64,000 nt of DNA, taken from Bacteroidota bacterium (lineage in GTDB: Bacteria > Bacteroidota > Bacteroidia > Bacteroidales > F082). The notes beneath the pieces were generated by a model that was given only the letters and a program-made list of their open reading frames with translations, had not been told where the DNA came from and did not search any database. Location: NCBI GenBank assembly GCA_013203805.1, contig JABMPH010000507.1, positions 1 through 64,000 on the forward strand. The letters are read 5' to 3'. This document shows positions 35,654 to 44,668 of the stretch, one piece after another; the first letter of the stretch is position 1, and every line of letters begins with the position of its first letter. A program made the position numbers and the translations under genes.

Positions 35654-35727
35654 AGCCAGGATACAAGAACCAAGACACAAGAAAAAAATCTTGATTCCTG
35701 ATTCTTGACTCCAAAATATCTAAAACC
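35654..35727. repeat. Degenerate hairpin repeat (CCAAGAATCAGGA family)
   Basis: The gap before hydG contains CAAGAACCAAGACACAAG and, after an A tract, CTTGATTCCTGATTCTTG. These fold on each other imperfectly. The words match those at 12756-12826. It may act as a weak terminator between the signalling genes and the maturases. Confidence 0.5.
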
Positions 35728-37155
35728 ATGAAGTTTACTCCTGAAAAATATAACATTCCCGACGAACCACAAGTTCCATATATCGACACAAAAGAAATTT
35801 GGAACTATCTATACAGTGCTAAGCCAACAAGTGAGAGGATTAAAGAAATAGTTTCCAAATCACTAAATAAGGAAAGGCTAAACCTTGAGGAAGTGGCTAC
35901 ACTTATTCAGGCTAATTCAAGCGATCAAATTGAAATGATAAAGACTGGGGCACGACAGCTTAAACAGAAAGTTTATGGAAAACGCATTGTGCTTTTTGCT
36001 CCATTATATGTTGGTAATTTATGCCAGAATAATTGTGAGTACTGTGGTTTTAAAGCGACCAACAAAGATACTGTTCGTAAAACCCTAAACAATAATGAAC
36101 TTATTAAGAATGTTGAAGCTCTGGAACAAAACGGACAAAAGCGACTTATTCTTGTATATGGCGAACATCCAAGATATACTCCTGAGTTCATAGCCGAAAA
36201 TATTAAAACAGTATATGGTGTAAAAACCGGAAACGGTGAAATACGCAGGGTGAATATTAACGCCGCCCCTTTGAGTATCAACGGCTTTAAAACTGTTAAA
36301 GATGCTGGAATAGGCACTTATCAGGTATTTCAGGAAACTTACGATCCTGAGGCTTACAAAAAATATCATAAGGGTGGTCGGAAAGCTGCATATGATAATC
36401 GCCTTGTATCTCTCGACAGAGCTCAAGAAGCAGGACTAGATGATGTTGGTATTGGCGTGCTTTTTGGATTAGCCGACTGGAGATTTGATGTTATGGGACT
36501 AGTTAGACATACTAACCACCTCGAAGCCTGCTATAATGTAGGTCCTCATACAATTTCATTCCCACGCCTGCAAGATGCTGCTGAGTTTCAAGTTGATCCT
36601 GAATTTGCAGTAAGTGATGAAGAATTTACCAGAATTATTGCTATACTTCGATTGGCAGTGCCCTATACCGGAATGATACTTACTGCCCGTGAACCAAAAC
36701 ATATCCGCAAAGAAGTTCTTCAATATGGTTGTTCACAGGTAGATGCCGGTACAAAAATCGAGTTGGGTGCATATTCAGAAAAAGAGAATAAGAAACAAGA
36801 TCTTAATCAGGAACAATTCCTAATTAATGACGACCGCTCGCTTGGAGAAGTAATAGATGAGTTGATTGAAGGAGATTATTTACCCTCATTTTGCACCGCT
36901 TGTTACCGTAAAGGAAGAACAGGAGAACACTTTATGGAGTTTTCTGTTCCCGGATTTATAAAACGATACTGTACTCCCAATGCCATACTTACTTTAGCAG
37001 AGTATATAATTGACTATGCAAAAGATGATACAGCTACTAAAGGTTGGTTATTGATTGATAAAAATATTGGAGAACTAAATGAGCCAAAACTCGAGGCTTC
37101 ACTAAAGATGAAAATTGATAGGATTATGCATGGTGAATGCGATCTTTACTATTAA
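35728..37155 (+). CDS. hydG: HydG, radical SAM tyrosine lyase for H-cluster assembly
   Basis: The 475-residue enzyme cleaves tyrosine to p-cresol, CO and cyanide and builds the Fe(CO)2(CN) synthon of the H-cluster. The radical SAM cysteines C99, C103 and C106 are in LCQNNCEYCGF. The auxiliary-cluster region is at the C-terminus (SFCTACYRKGRTGEHFM). Length and motifs match the family. It starts a run of three maturase genes; the next start is 13 bases away. Confidence 0.95.
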   Translation: MKFTPEKYNIPDEPQVPYIDTKEIWNYLYSAKPTSERIKEIVSKSLNKERLNLEEVATLIQANSSDQIEMIKTGARQLKQKVYGKRIVLFAPLYVGNLCQNNCEYCGFKATNKDTVRKTLNNNELIKNVEALEQNGQKRLILVYGEHPRYTPEFIAENIKTVYGVKTGNGEIRRVNINAAPLSINGFKTVKDAGIGTYQVFQETYDPEAYKKYHKGGRKAAYDNRLVSLDRAQEAGLDDVGIGVLFGLADWRFDVMGLVRHTNHLEACYNVGPHTISFPRLQDAAEFQVDPEFAVSDEEFTRIIAILRLAVPYTGMILTAREPKHIRKEVLQYGCSQVDAGTKIELGAYSEKENKKQDLNQEQFLINDDRSLGEVIDELIEGDYLPSFCTACYRKGRTGEHFMEFSVPGFIKRYCTPNAILTLAEYIIDYAKDDTATKGWLLIDKNIGELNEPKLEASLKMKIDRIMHGECDLYY

Positions 37156-37168
37156 TAATGTTAAAGCA

Positions 37169-38386
37169 ATGAAAAAAGGAAAAGATCTTAAGCCACATAT
37201 TGGAATTTTTGGAAAAAGAAATAATGGTAAAAGTTCTTTTATCAATATGATTACAGGACAGGATGTTGCTATTGTATCAGATCTTGCCGGAACAACAACT
37301 GATCCTGTAAAAAAGTCGGTGGAGATTTTTGGAATAGGGCCAGTAATTGTTATTGATACTGCCGGGGTTGATGATGTAGGAGAATTGGGAGAAAAACGAA
37401 TTGCCAAAACAATGGCAATAATTAACACTATCGATCTGGCAGTACTTTTAATTGCAGATAATAGTTTTGATTCATTCGAAAAACAATTAATATTTGAATT
37501 TAATAATCTTGATATTCCGTACCTCATCTTCCATAATAAATCCGATGCTTTTCCCCTTCTGGAACAAACCAGAAAACAAATTACTGCAGAAACAAGTCAA
37601 AAATGTTATGATATAAACACTGTAACTAGTAGTAGCTTAGCATTTATAACAAACCTGATGCGAGAGAAAATTCCAGCATCAGTTTACATTAAGCCGGCAT
37701 TGCTAGAAGGTCTTGTTAAGAAAAAAGATGTTGTACTTCTTATTACACCAATAGATTCAGAAGCTCCCGAAGGGCGAATGATATTACCTCAGCAAATGGC
37801 AATTAGGGATGTGCTGGATCACAATTGTATCTGTATTACAGTTAGAGAAACTGAACTTGAGGATTTCATGAATATGGGAATCAAACCAGCCCTTGCAATT
37901 ACTGACAGTCAGGCCTTCGACTTTGTTTCAAAAATTATTCCCGAAGAAATTCCTTTAACAGGATTTAGCATTGTTTTTGCCCGAATGAAATCAAATTTCG
38001 AGAAGTATTTGGAAGGAACACCTCATCTTGCAAAACTTAAGGACGGCGACAAGGTTTTAATCCTGGAATCATGTACCCACCATGTTAGCTGTGAAGATAT
38101 TGGAAGGTTTAAACTGCCAAAATGGATTACAAAATTTACTGGAAAGAAAATCGGTTTTGATGTTATAGCTGGATTAGATAGCCTGCAAAATGAAATAACT
38201 GAGTATGCGATGATTATACAATGTGGCGGCTGTGTTGTTACACGTAAACAACTAAACAACAGACTTAAGCCAGCAATTGATGCCAGTATTCCCGTGTCAA
38301 ACTACGGTATGGCCATTGCATTTATGAATGGAATTTTTGAAAGAGCTGTAAAACCATTTGTGACCACAAAAAGCATGACCAAATAA
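37169..38386 (+). CDS. hydF: HydF, GTPase scaffold for H-cluster maturation
   Basis: I use the ATG at 37169 (405 residues), 13 bases after hydG; earlier in-frame ATGs overlap hydG. The N-terminal GTPase has P-loop GKRNNGKSS (about 15-23) and switch motif DTAGVDD. The C-terminal cluster domain has CTH (in ESCTHHVSC) and CGGC. In the canonical HydF pattern the second motif is preceded by His (HCxxC), whereas here it is QCGGC, a known type of variation. HydF carries the [2Fe] precursor to apo-HydA. Confidence 0.95.
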   Translation: MKKGKDLKPHIGIFGKRNNGKSSFINMITGQDVAIVSDLAGTTTDPVKKSVEIFGIGPVIVIDTAGVDDVGELGEKRIAKTMAIINTIDLAVLLIADNSFDSFEKQLIFEFNNLDIPYLIFHNKSDAFPLLEQTRKQITAETSQKCYDINTVTSSSLAFITNLMREKIPASVYIKPALLEGLVKKKDVVLLITPIDSEAPEGRMILPQQMAIRDVLDHNCICITVRETELEDFMNMGIKPALAITDSQAFDFVSKIIPEEIPLTGFSIVFARMKSNFEKYLEGTPHLAKLKDGDKVLILESCTHHVSCEDIGRFKLPKWITKFTGKKIGFDVIAGLDSLQNEITEYAMIIQCGGCVVTRKQLNNRLKPAIDASIPVSNYGMAIAFMNGIFERAVKPFVTTKSMTK

Positions 38387-38405
38387 TTCTCCAATTCTAC
38401 AAACT

Positions 38406-39479
38406 ATGACAACCGTTTACCAAATATTAAGTGAAGAGAGATTTGATAAAGAATCTATAGTTACACTATTAAAATCAGAAGGTAATGACAAGGAATTACT
38501 ATTTGTAAAAGCGGCGGAAGTAAAGCACGAATATATAGGAAATATGGTTCACTTACGTGGACTTATCGAACTCACTAACCAATGCTCAAAAAATTGCTTC
38601 TATTGTGGCATTGGAGCATCCAACAAAAAGCTTCAGCGATTTATGATTAGTTTACCGGAAGTGGAAGAAGCAATTCAATTTTCCTACAACAACAACTATG
38701 GATCAATAGTTATTCAAACTGGTGAAATACAAAGTGAGAGTTTTACACAGGCTATTGAAGATATCCTGTTTTCCATCACGAAAATAGGCAATGGAAAACT
38801 CGGTGTAACACTTTCATGCGGAGAACAGAGTATTAGAACTTATCGCCGATGGAAAGCTGCAGGTGCCCACCGCTATTTACTTCGTATCGAATCATCTAAT
38901 AAAGAACTTTATTACAAACTACATCCAAATAATAAAAAGCATAACTACGATATCAGGCTTGAAGCATTAAAAAATTTACAAAAGTGTGGTTATCAAACAG
39001 GAACAGGAGTAATGATTGGTTTACCATTTCAAACAATAGAAAACCTTGCAGATGATTTACTTTTCATGCGCGATTTAAATATCGACATGTGCGGAATGGG
39101 TCCTTACATTGAGCATGTTGACACCGAATTATACAAGTATAAAGACTTGGTTCCCACCAAAGAAGCCAGAGTTGATTTAAGTTTGAAAATGATTGCCATC
39201 CTACGAATTATGATGAAAGACATCAATATTGCAGCAACAACGGCAATGCAAACTCTTGTTGATGGTGGTCGTGAAATGGCGTTAGTGGCCGGAGCAAACA
39301 TCTTGATGCCAAATACAACACCGGGGCTTTATCGAGAGCAATATGCATTATATAATGATAAACCGGGGATTAACGAAGAGGCAGAGGATAGCAAACAGTC
39401 TATCGAAAAACTTATTTATAGAGCAGGTTGTGTAATTGCCTATGGGGAAATGGGTAATTCAAGGCATTTTTTGTTATGA
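38406..39479 (+). CDS. hydE: HydE, radical SAM maturase for the H-cluster
   Basis: The 357-residue radical SAM enzyme acts on the HydG product during assembly of the [2Fe] subcluster. The SAM cluster ligands are C60, C64 and C67 in NQCSKNCFYCGI. The rest is a complete TIM barrel with GEIQSE, GVMIGLPFQT and MGPYIEH. It follows hydF by 19 bases. With hydG and hydF the maturation set is complete. Confidence 0.95.
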   Translation: MTTVYQILSEERFDKESIVTLLKSEGNDKELLFVKAAEVKHEYIGNMVHLRGLIELTNQCSKNCFYCGIGASNKKLQRFMISLPEVEEAIQFSYNNNYGSIVIQTGEIQSESFTQAIEDILFSITKIGNGKLGVTLSCGEQSIRTYRRWKAAGAHRYLLRIESSNKELYYKLHPNNKKHNYDIRLEALKNLQKCGYQTGTGVMIGLPFQTIENLADDLLFMRDLNIDMCGMGPYIEHVDTELYKYKDLVPTKEARVDLSLKMIAILRIMMKDINIAATTAMQTLVDGGREMALVAGANILMPNTTPGLYREQYALYNDKPGINEEAEDSKQSIEKLIYRAGCVIAYGEMGNSRHFLL

Positions 39480-39690
39480 ATCTTTTTGTTTCTCGTGAAG
39501 GCGCAAAGCCCTTACCTGCTTTAAGCGTACACGCTTAAAGTTTCGCTATTTTAAAATGTTTGTTCAAAATTAGCACCCTATGCTCTTTCGGATCTCCGAA
39601 TCCGAAAGTAAAGGGGTTAAAGGACTTGAAGTCCATGATTACATATTATCAATGTAGTTACTGACCTCCCAAAAATTCCTCCTAAGTTCT
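39480..39690. repeat. Three consecutive hairpins between hydE and the MATE gene
   Basis: Stem 1 has perfect 10-bp arms CTTTAAGCGT (39519-39528) and ACGCTTAAAG (39531-39540). Stem 2 has 9-bp arms CTTTCGGAT (39585-39593) and ATCCGAAAG (39600-39608). Stem 3 is GGACTTGAAGTCC (39622-39634). Together they could form a terminator cluster or a structured RNA. I see no ORF in the gap. Confidence 0.55.
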
Positions 39691-39698
39691 TATCTTTG
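39691..39698 (+). promoter_or_regulatory. -7 element placed for a leaderless MATE transcript
   Basis: TATCTTTG is a perfect TAnnTTTG match and ends 8 bases before the ATG at 39707. Transcription would start within a few bases of the start codon, giving a leaderless or nearly leaderless mRNA. No strong -33 TTG is visible. Confidence 0.5.
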
Positions 39699-39706
39699 CC
39701 GCCGAA

Positions 39707-41041
39707 ATGACAAAAACCAATATTAAATACAGCCGCATTTGGTTAATTGCCTATCCCATTATTCTTGGCAGCATTGCGCAAAATCTCATCAACTTCACAG
39801 ATACAGCATTTTTGGGTAGGGTTGGAGAAATTGCGCTTGGTGCTGGTGCTCTGGGTGGACTATTTTATCTGGCAGTTATTATGCTTGGCCTTGGCTTTAG
39901 CACGGGGGCTCAAATTATTATTGCGCGCCGAAATGGGGAAGGACGACTCAAAGAAATAGGCCCAATTATCGACCAGTCACTTTATTTCATGGTACCTCTT
40001 GCAATCTTTACTTATATTCTACTCAGGTATTGGTCCATTGATATTCTGGAATTTGCCGTTCAATCGAAAGCAATATTTGCTGAAACCACTATCTACATGA
40101 AATACAGAGCAGTGGGTATATTTTTTGCTATGGGCAACATGGTATTCCGTGCATTCTATGTTGGGTTGGCAAAAACAAAGGTTATCACATACACAACTGG
40201 CGTATTGGCCATCATTAATATCATACTCGACTATATACTAATATTTGGCAAATATGGGGCTCCGGAAATGGGTGTTGCAGGTGCGGCCTTAGCTTCGGTT
40301 ATTGCCGAGGCCAGTGCATTGATATATTTTATTGCCTACACTTTCATTAAAATTAGATTTGACGATTATGCACTTTTCAGGTTTTTAGTGCCAAACTATC
40401 AACAGCTTAGCGCAATATTAAAAGTTGCGATACCTATAATGATGCAGCAGTTTATTTCACTTTCGGTATGGTTCATATTTTTCCTGTTCATCGAAAAAAT
40501 AGGGGAAATGGCTTTGGCAGTTTCAAATATTATACGAAGTATTTATGTAATATTAATGGTTCCAGTTTGGGGGTTTGCCACCGCAACAAACACACTTGTA
40601 AGCTATATAATAGGATTAAAAAAGCAGGATCAGGTTATGTCGTTGATTTATAAAATTGGAGCACTATGTTTCGTTGGCGTTCTGGTTATTGTGGGTTTTA
40701 ATGTTATATTTCCTGAGATAATAATGAGCATTTACACAAACGACCCTAAGCTAATTGCGTTGGGCAAACCAGTGCTTTATGTTGTAAGTATTGGTGCTCT
40801 ATTTTTAAGTCAGGGGTTTATATTTTTTAACGGAATTTCGGGAACTGGAAAGACCAATGTTTCACTTGCATTGGAGATGGTTGTACTAAGTATTTACCTT
40901 GTTTATACATATTCCATAATTTATGTGTTTAATGCAGATGTTGCCCCTGCCTGGACATCAGAAATTGTGTATGGCATACTTCTGAGTTCGGTTTCGTATC
41001 TTTATCTTAAAACGGGTCATTGGAAAAAGGGTGAAATATAA
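39707..41041 (+). CDS. MATE-family multidrug/metabolite efflux transporter
   Basis: The 444-residue integral membrane protein has about twelve hydrophobic segments in two homologous halves, the NorM/MATE layout. Recognisable parts are NFTDTAFLGRVGEIALGAGALGG (in pieces) near the N-terminus and the matching half around LMVPVWGFATATNTLVSYIIG. It exports cationic compounds in exchange for Na+ or H+. The substrate is not predictable. It follows the hydrogenase maturases in the same direction but has its own promoter. Confidence 0.9.
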   Translation: MTKTNIKYSRIWLIAYPIILGSIAQNLINFTDTAFLGRVGEIALGAGALGGLFYLAVIMLGLGFSTGAQIIIARRNGEGRLKEIGPIIDQSLYFMVPLAIFTYILLRYWSIDILEFAVQSKAIFAETTIYMKYRAVGIFFAMGNMVFRAFYVGLAKTKVITYTTGVLAIINIILDYILIFGKYGAPEMGVAGAALASVIAEASALIYFIAYTFIKIRFDDYALFRFLVPNYQQLSAILKVAIPIMMQQFISLSVWFIFFLFIEKIGEMALAVSNIIRSIYVILMVPVWGFATATNTLVSYIIGLKKQDQVMSLIYKIGALCFVGVLVIVGFNVIFPEIIMSIYTNDPKLIALGKPVLYVVSIGALFLSQGFIFFNGISGTGKTNVSLALEMVVLSIYLVYTYSIIYVFNADVAPAWTSEIVYGILLSSVSYLYLKTGHWKKGEI

Positions 41042-41053
41042 AGGGAGGATGCC

Positions 41054-41959
41054 CTAATTTTGAAGAAATTCAATTATCTCATTCTCATCAATATCTCGGT
41101 AACCATATTTTTTTATTACCTGATTGTTTTCCATCAAAAGTATCAATGGCATTTGTCCATCTGTAATTTTAAGAAAATCACTTACCGGAATTATTGAGTT
41201 AGGAAAAATAGATGTATTTGTTTCTTCAAAAAACAAATCGATTTCACTACTATTTCCAAAAAAAACATAATGAACTAATTCGTCTTTTCCCGCTTTTTGC
41301 AAAACAACAGATATTTTTTTTGATGCCAATTTACAAAACCGACAAGTTGCACCAAAAAAACATATTATTTTTTTCCCATCTACATGCTGATTGACGGCCA
41401 AATACTCATCAAGTTGGCTTTGGTTATAGCTTATTTTGTTTGCATAAAACTGATGCATAAATGAATCGGGAGGAGAAATGATAATAGGTAACGAAATACT
41501 CACAATTAATAGAAATAACGAAATGTATTTCTTATATTTCAGCTTGGTTGATGATAGGGGATAACAGAATGCTAAAAGTACGATCAGAAACAAATTTTTA
41601 GCAACTGATACCATGTGTGAAAGTTCAACAAAATCACCAAAACAATGGCAATGTTCAGAGTTCTCATCTAGCAATAGAAATAGAATAAATAAACTAAATA
41701 AAAACAGAATCAATATTGAGGTAAGAATAGCTTTTCGGGCATAAAATCCTAATAAAAGTAGAACGCCAAGAAATAATTCTAGTGATACAACAAGTCGTGC
41801 AAAGTAAAACGCGGTATTTAGTTTTAATAGGCCAAAACTGTAGATGTATATCTCAAATGAATCCATCGACAGTATCTTTAGAACAGCTGAAACGATGAAT
41901 ATAATTCCTACAAAAACTCGAGTTGCTATTCTAAAAAGTCTGTTTTCAATGAAATTCAT
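41054..41959 (-). CDS. DoxX/MauE-like membrane protein with thioredoxin-like domain
   Basis: The 301-residue protein has four to five hydrophobic segments in the first ~155 residues, typical of DoxX/MauE-family proteins (ARLVVSLELFLGVLLLLG), with CHCFG (about 104-108) between helices. After another membrane segment the C-terminal part (about 175-301) has a CxxC active-site-like motif in FFGATCRFCKLASKK and a thioredoxin-like strand order. MauE proteins support disulfide formation in exported proteins, so a membrane thiol-redox relay is plausible. It is followed on the same strand by a Cys-rich lipoprotein gene whose product could be a client. Confidence 0.7.
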   Translation of the reverse strand: MNFIENRLFRIATRVFVGIIFIVSAVLKILSMDSFEIYIYSFGLLKLNTAFYFARLVVSLELFLGVLLLLGFYARKAILTSILILFLFSLFILFLLLDENSEHCHCFGDFVELSHMVSVAKNLFLIVLLAFCYPLSSTKLKYKKYISLFLLIVSISLPIIISPPDSFMHQFYANKISYNQSQLDEYLAVNQHVDGKKIICFFGATCRFCKLASKKISVVLQKAGKDELVHYVFFGNSSEIDLFFEETNTSIFPNSIIPVSDFLKITDGQMPLILLMENNQVIKKYGYRDIDENEIIEFLQN

Positions 41960-41973
41960 ATATAATGAAAATA

Positions 41974-42104
41974 AGAGGTTGTCCCAATGGCTATATTCTC
42001 AATAAGTTCTATTATTAACAATAATTTAGTTCAAAATATTGAATGTTTAACAAAGATATGTATTGTCAATTTAAATATTTGACACCACTATTGGGACACC
42101 CTCT
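41974..42104. mobile_element. 131-bp inverted-repeat element (MITE-like)
   Basis: Terminal arms AGAGGTTGTCCCAAT (41974-41988) and ATTGGGACACCCTCT (42090-42104) match in 14 of 15 positions. No ORF lies between them. It occupies the gap between the DoxX-like gene and the Cys-rich lipoprotein. The ends resemble insertion-sequence termini and the arms at 2967-3066. It could also be a large terminator hairpin. Confidence 0.5.
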
Positions 42105-42115
42105 ATTAACCTAAT

Positions 42116-42319
42116 TTATTCTTCAACACAAGTCATTTTAATTGTAATTCCGGAATAAGTTGTTTCAGTATTAAGACTACTACACGATTCCTTTGTTGTA
42201 ACAATTGTTTCAGCAGTTTGTCCCATGGTATCAGTGGTACATTTGCAATTCTTTTCTTTTTTACAACTTGAAAATCCAATTACTGCAACAATTCCTAATA
42301 GTAATGCTACTTTTTTCAT
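42116..42319 (-). CDS. Small Cys-rich lipoprotein
   Basis: The 67-residue product has a lipoprotein signal (lipobox FSSC near residue 19, then KKEK) and four further Cys in the ~48-residue mature part (NCKC, ESCSS, MTCVEE). The spacing suits one or two disulfides. I do not recognise the family. It lies upstream of the DoxX/thioredoxin-like gene in the same direction, with the 131-bp inverted repeat between them, so a functional link through disulfide chemistry is possible but unproven. Confidence 0.65.
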   Translation of the reverse strand: MKKVALLLGIVAVIGFSSCKKEKNCKCTTDTMGQTAETIVTTKESCSSLNTETTYSGITIKMTCVEE

Positions 42320-42866
42320 AAAAATTAATTTAATTATCTTGCCTACTCTATATGGTTTTCGGCAAACCCAAAATTATTATCATACATATAAAACCAAAAT
42401 ACCTAGCTTTCCTTTAATAATAATCAAATAAAATTTGGAGTAGTTGTTAGTGTCTTGCTGTTTGCTGATAGCTCATAATAGTTTGTAGTTTCTTAAATTA
42501 AAATGTTTAATAAAATTTACAGAAACTGTGTAGGGTACTTATCAGATTAATCATTTAACAAATTTAGGATTATAATGGCGTAAAGATATAAAAAAATTCA
42601 AAAATTGGAATTTTTCCAAAAAATAAAAATCACATACCAAGAAAGGTTTGACCCCAGAATATGCATTAGAAAATCTATTCCAATCTACAATTATACCAAT
42701 TTTACTTTGATGTTAGCTTTAAATAATTTCAGAATGTTTAAGTTTATACAAGGCGAAAAATTGAGACATAGCCGTAGCTATGGCGATATTTTTTAACGCA
42801 ACAGAAACTCAAAGAAATGGAATTATAAAGCTCATTTCAGGGTAATATTGGTATTACTGCAAAATA
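42320..42866. other. Intergenic region with a CATAGC/GCTATG hairpin
   Basis: No credible gene is present in this AT-rich stretch. CATAGC (42767-42772) and GCTATG (42777-42782) form a tight hairpin with a CGTA loop, followed by a T-rich run (42789-42794). The surrounding 60 bases look like a structured or repeated intergenic unit. Confidence 0.4.
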
Positions 42867-42959
42867 TAGCACTTCGTTAAGTTTTTTAAGGAAAACTTTA
42901 TCAAGCCCCCGGTGTGTTGCAATGGGCATCTTATCATCAATAATATGGGTATTCACCAG
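42867..42959 (-). pseudogene. Fragment of a DAHP synthase/chorismate mutase 3' end
   Basis: On the minus strand directly after the stop of the 42963-44396 gene, the frame reads DDKMPIATHRGLDKVFLKKLNEVL. This matches ADRMSIGTHMGLDKVFLKKLLTLI near the end of the intact gene at 44669-45760. At DNA level 26 consecutive bases are identical (42880-42905 versus 44733-44758). There is no start codon context or upstream catalytic part. It is a stray copy of the chorismate mutase tail. Confidence 0.75.
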
Positions 42960-42962
42960 TCA

Positions 42963-44396
42963 TTACAAATATACTTTTATTGTAGCCATAGCATCAAAAC
43001 GACTTAAAAAATTGGGTTTATCAAGTAATATGTTATAGTCACTTCTAATATCTTTTTTTTCAAGATTTCCACCCAATAAACCGAGATTAAACCCAACAGC
43101 AATATTATTAAACACAAAGTACTCGGTGCCAGCCGTAACATACACTCCAATTGTGTTTCCCCTGAGGTAATAGGGTTGATTATAAAGTTCAAGATGTTCG
43201 TTTTTTGCCAGTAGCCCCAATGATAGATCTAGGTTAATAATCCCTTTGTCTTCCAAAAATGGGATATTTCCAAATATTGTACCACCTGCAAACATTACAT
43301 TGATATTTTCTGAAATAATATCCTCGATTGTACTACTTGTATAAAAATGATTATTCTTTACACCTACTCCAAAGCCTTTCGTTATAAACATCTTTATATC
43401 AGCATCAAAAGCCACCCCTGCCCGTAATTTATTCAAATATGTTTCATTTTCGTATGGTATGTCAAATAATTTATCTGCGTTAAGCATATAACCAAATCCT
43501 AACCCTACATCAAATGTAAATTTTGAAGTAGGAGGTACAATTTTACGCTTACTCTTAGCTATTACTGGCTCTTCTACTACAGGTGGTACATGTTTTTTTA
43601 AACTGTCATTATAATCATGAAAAAATATTCCTTTAATTGATTCTTTATTTTGTGACAAAGAACTATTTGTATTCTTGCCAATTAAGCTATAATTAATCTT
43701 ATTATCAATAAACCGATCAATTATAACTTCTTGTAAAGTATCCTCATTCGAAAGTATGAACTCCTTATACTTTTTCTTTTGCATTCTATCCACGGGTTCT
43801 TTATATATAATGCTGTTAATAGAAGAGGCAGATGCATAAGTGTTTATGGGGGTTTCATTTAATACTATCTGTATATCAATTATATCGTCAACAAGAGAAT
43901 TCAGTTCTAAAATTTCAATTTCAGTTCCATCCTTTTTAATGAGTCTAGGTGTGTTATTATAGTTATGCTTTTGAAAAAAAATATACTTCTCATAGTATGA
44001 TTCAATTTGTGGTTTATTAATATTCTTATGGAACAAAATGCCAAAAACATCACTAATTCCTATTGAATGAAGCAACCTATTAGTATCTCTATAATAAATT
44101 TCTCTACTGGAAATTGAATCAATTTCACTTACTATTGTGTCAATTTGAAATGATAGTAGTAATAGTTCATCAGGTTTATTATAATAAAAATGTATAGCAT
44201 ACATCTCATCAACAGTTGTAACAGCCTCTAGTTTATCATCATAGGACACGAAGCTTATTGTATCATTTTTAATGGAAATGTTTTCACAATACAATTTGTT
44301 TATACCAACATTAAGCTTTAGTATATAATCTTGTCCCTGAGCATTAAAAACAATAATTGTAAGAATAAGCATTGATAATTTTGTAAGTTTTTTCAT
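42963..44396 (-). CDS. Large exported protein, C-terminal barrel-like region, function unknown
   Basis: The 477-residue product has a Sec signal peptide (cleavage near NAQGQ, residue ~22). Residues ~25-270 form a beta-rich region, with a DxTEIEILEL-type strand near 155. A proline-rich linker follows (about 272-292, HVPPVVEEPVIAKSKRKIVPP), then a ~180-residue C-terminal part with barrel-like strands (FTFDVGLGFGYMLN, GFGVGVKNNHF, TAGTEYFVFNNIAVGFNLG). It is probably in the outer membrane. It lies between the aro gene and a fragment of that gene's 3' end, which suggests it arrived by insertion or that the neighbourhood was duplicated. I do not recognise the family. Confidence 0.6.
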   Translation of the reverse strand: MKKLTKLSMLILTIIVFNAQGQDYILKLNVGINKLYCENISIKNDTISFVSYDDKLEAVTTVDEMYAIHFYYNKPDELLLLSFQIDTIVSEIDSISSREIYYRDTNRLLHSIGISDVFGILFHKNINKPQIESYYEKYIFFQKHNYNNTPRLIKKDGTEIEILELNSLVDDIIDIQIVLNETPINTYASASSINSIIYKEPVDRMQKKKYKEFILSNEDTLQEVIIDRFIDNKINYSLIGKNTNSSLSQNKESIKGIFFHDYNDSLKKHVPPVVEEPVIAKSKRKIVPPTSKFTFDVGLGFGYMLNADKLFDIPYENETYLNKLRAGVAFDADIKMFITKGFGVGVKNNHFYTSSTIEDIISENINVMFAGGTIFGNIPFLEDKGIINLDLSLGLLAKNEHLELYNQPYYLRGNTIGVYVTAGTEYFVFNNIAVGFNLGLLGGNLEKKDIRSDYNILLDKPNFLSRFDAMATIKVYL

Positions 44397-44668
44397 GGGT
44401 CATTTTTTAGCAGTAGATGATAACATCTATCAGTTACAAAGGTGTAAATCCAAATAAATGTTTAACAAAAAACTTTATCTGCATTAGCTTGAATCATGCG
44501 CTGATAACGTTCATGTAAAAATACAATAAATCAATTCATTTAACCAAAATAAAACAATAAATTATGGTAATGTAACTCCATTTTTAAAAAAGAGAGTATG
44601 CAAAATCCCAGGTTTATGTATGTTTTGCTATTGGAAAATTTTGTGTAAAGAATTGTAAACGGACCTCA

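Noticed and set aside
35973-36426. Overlapping minus-strand open frames opposite hydG
   Set aside because: hydG is certain in this region and the antisense frames lack motifs or start signals.
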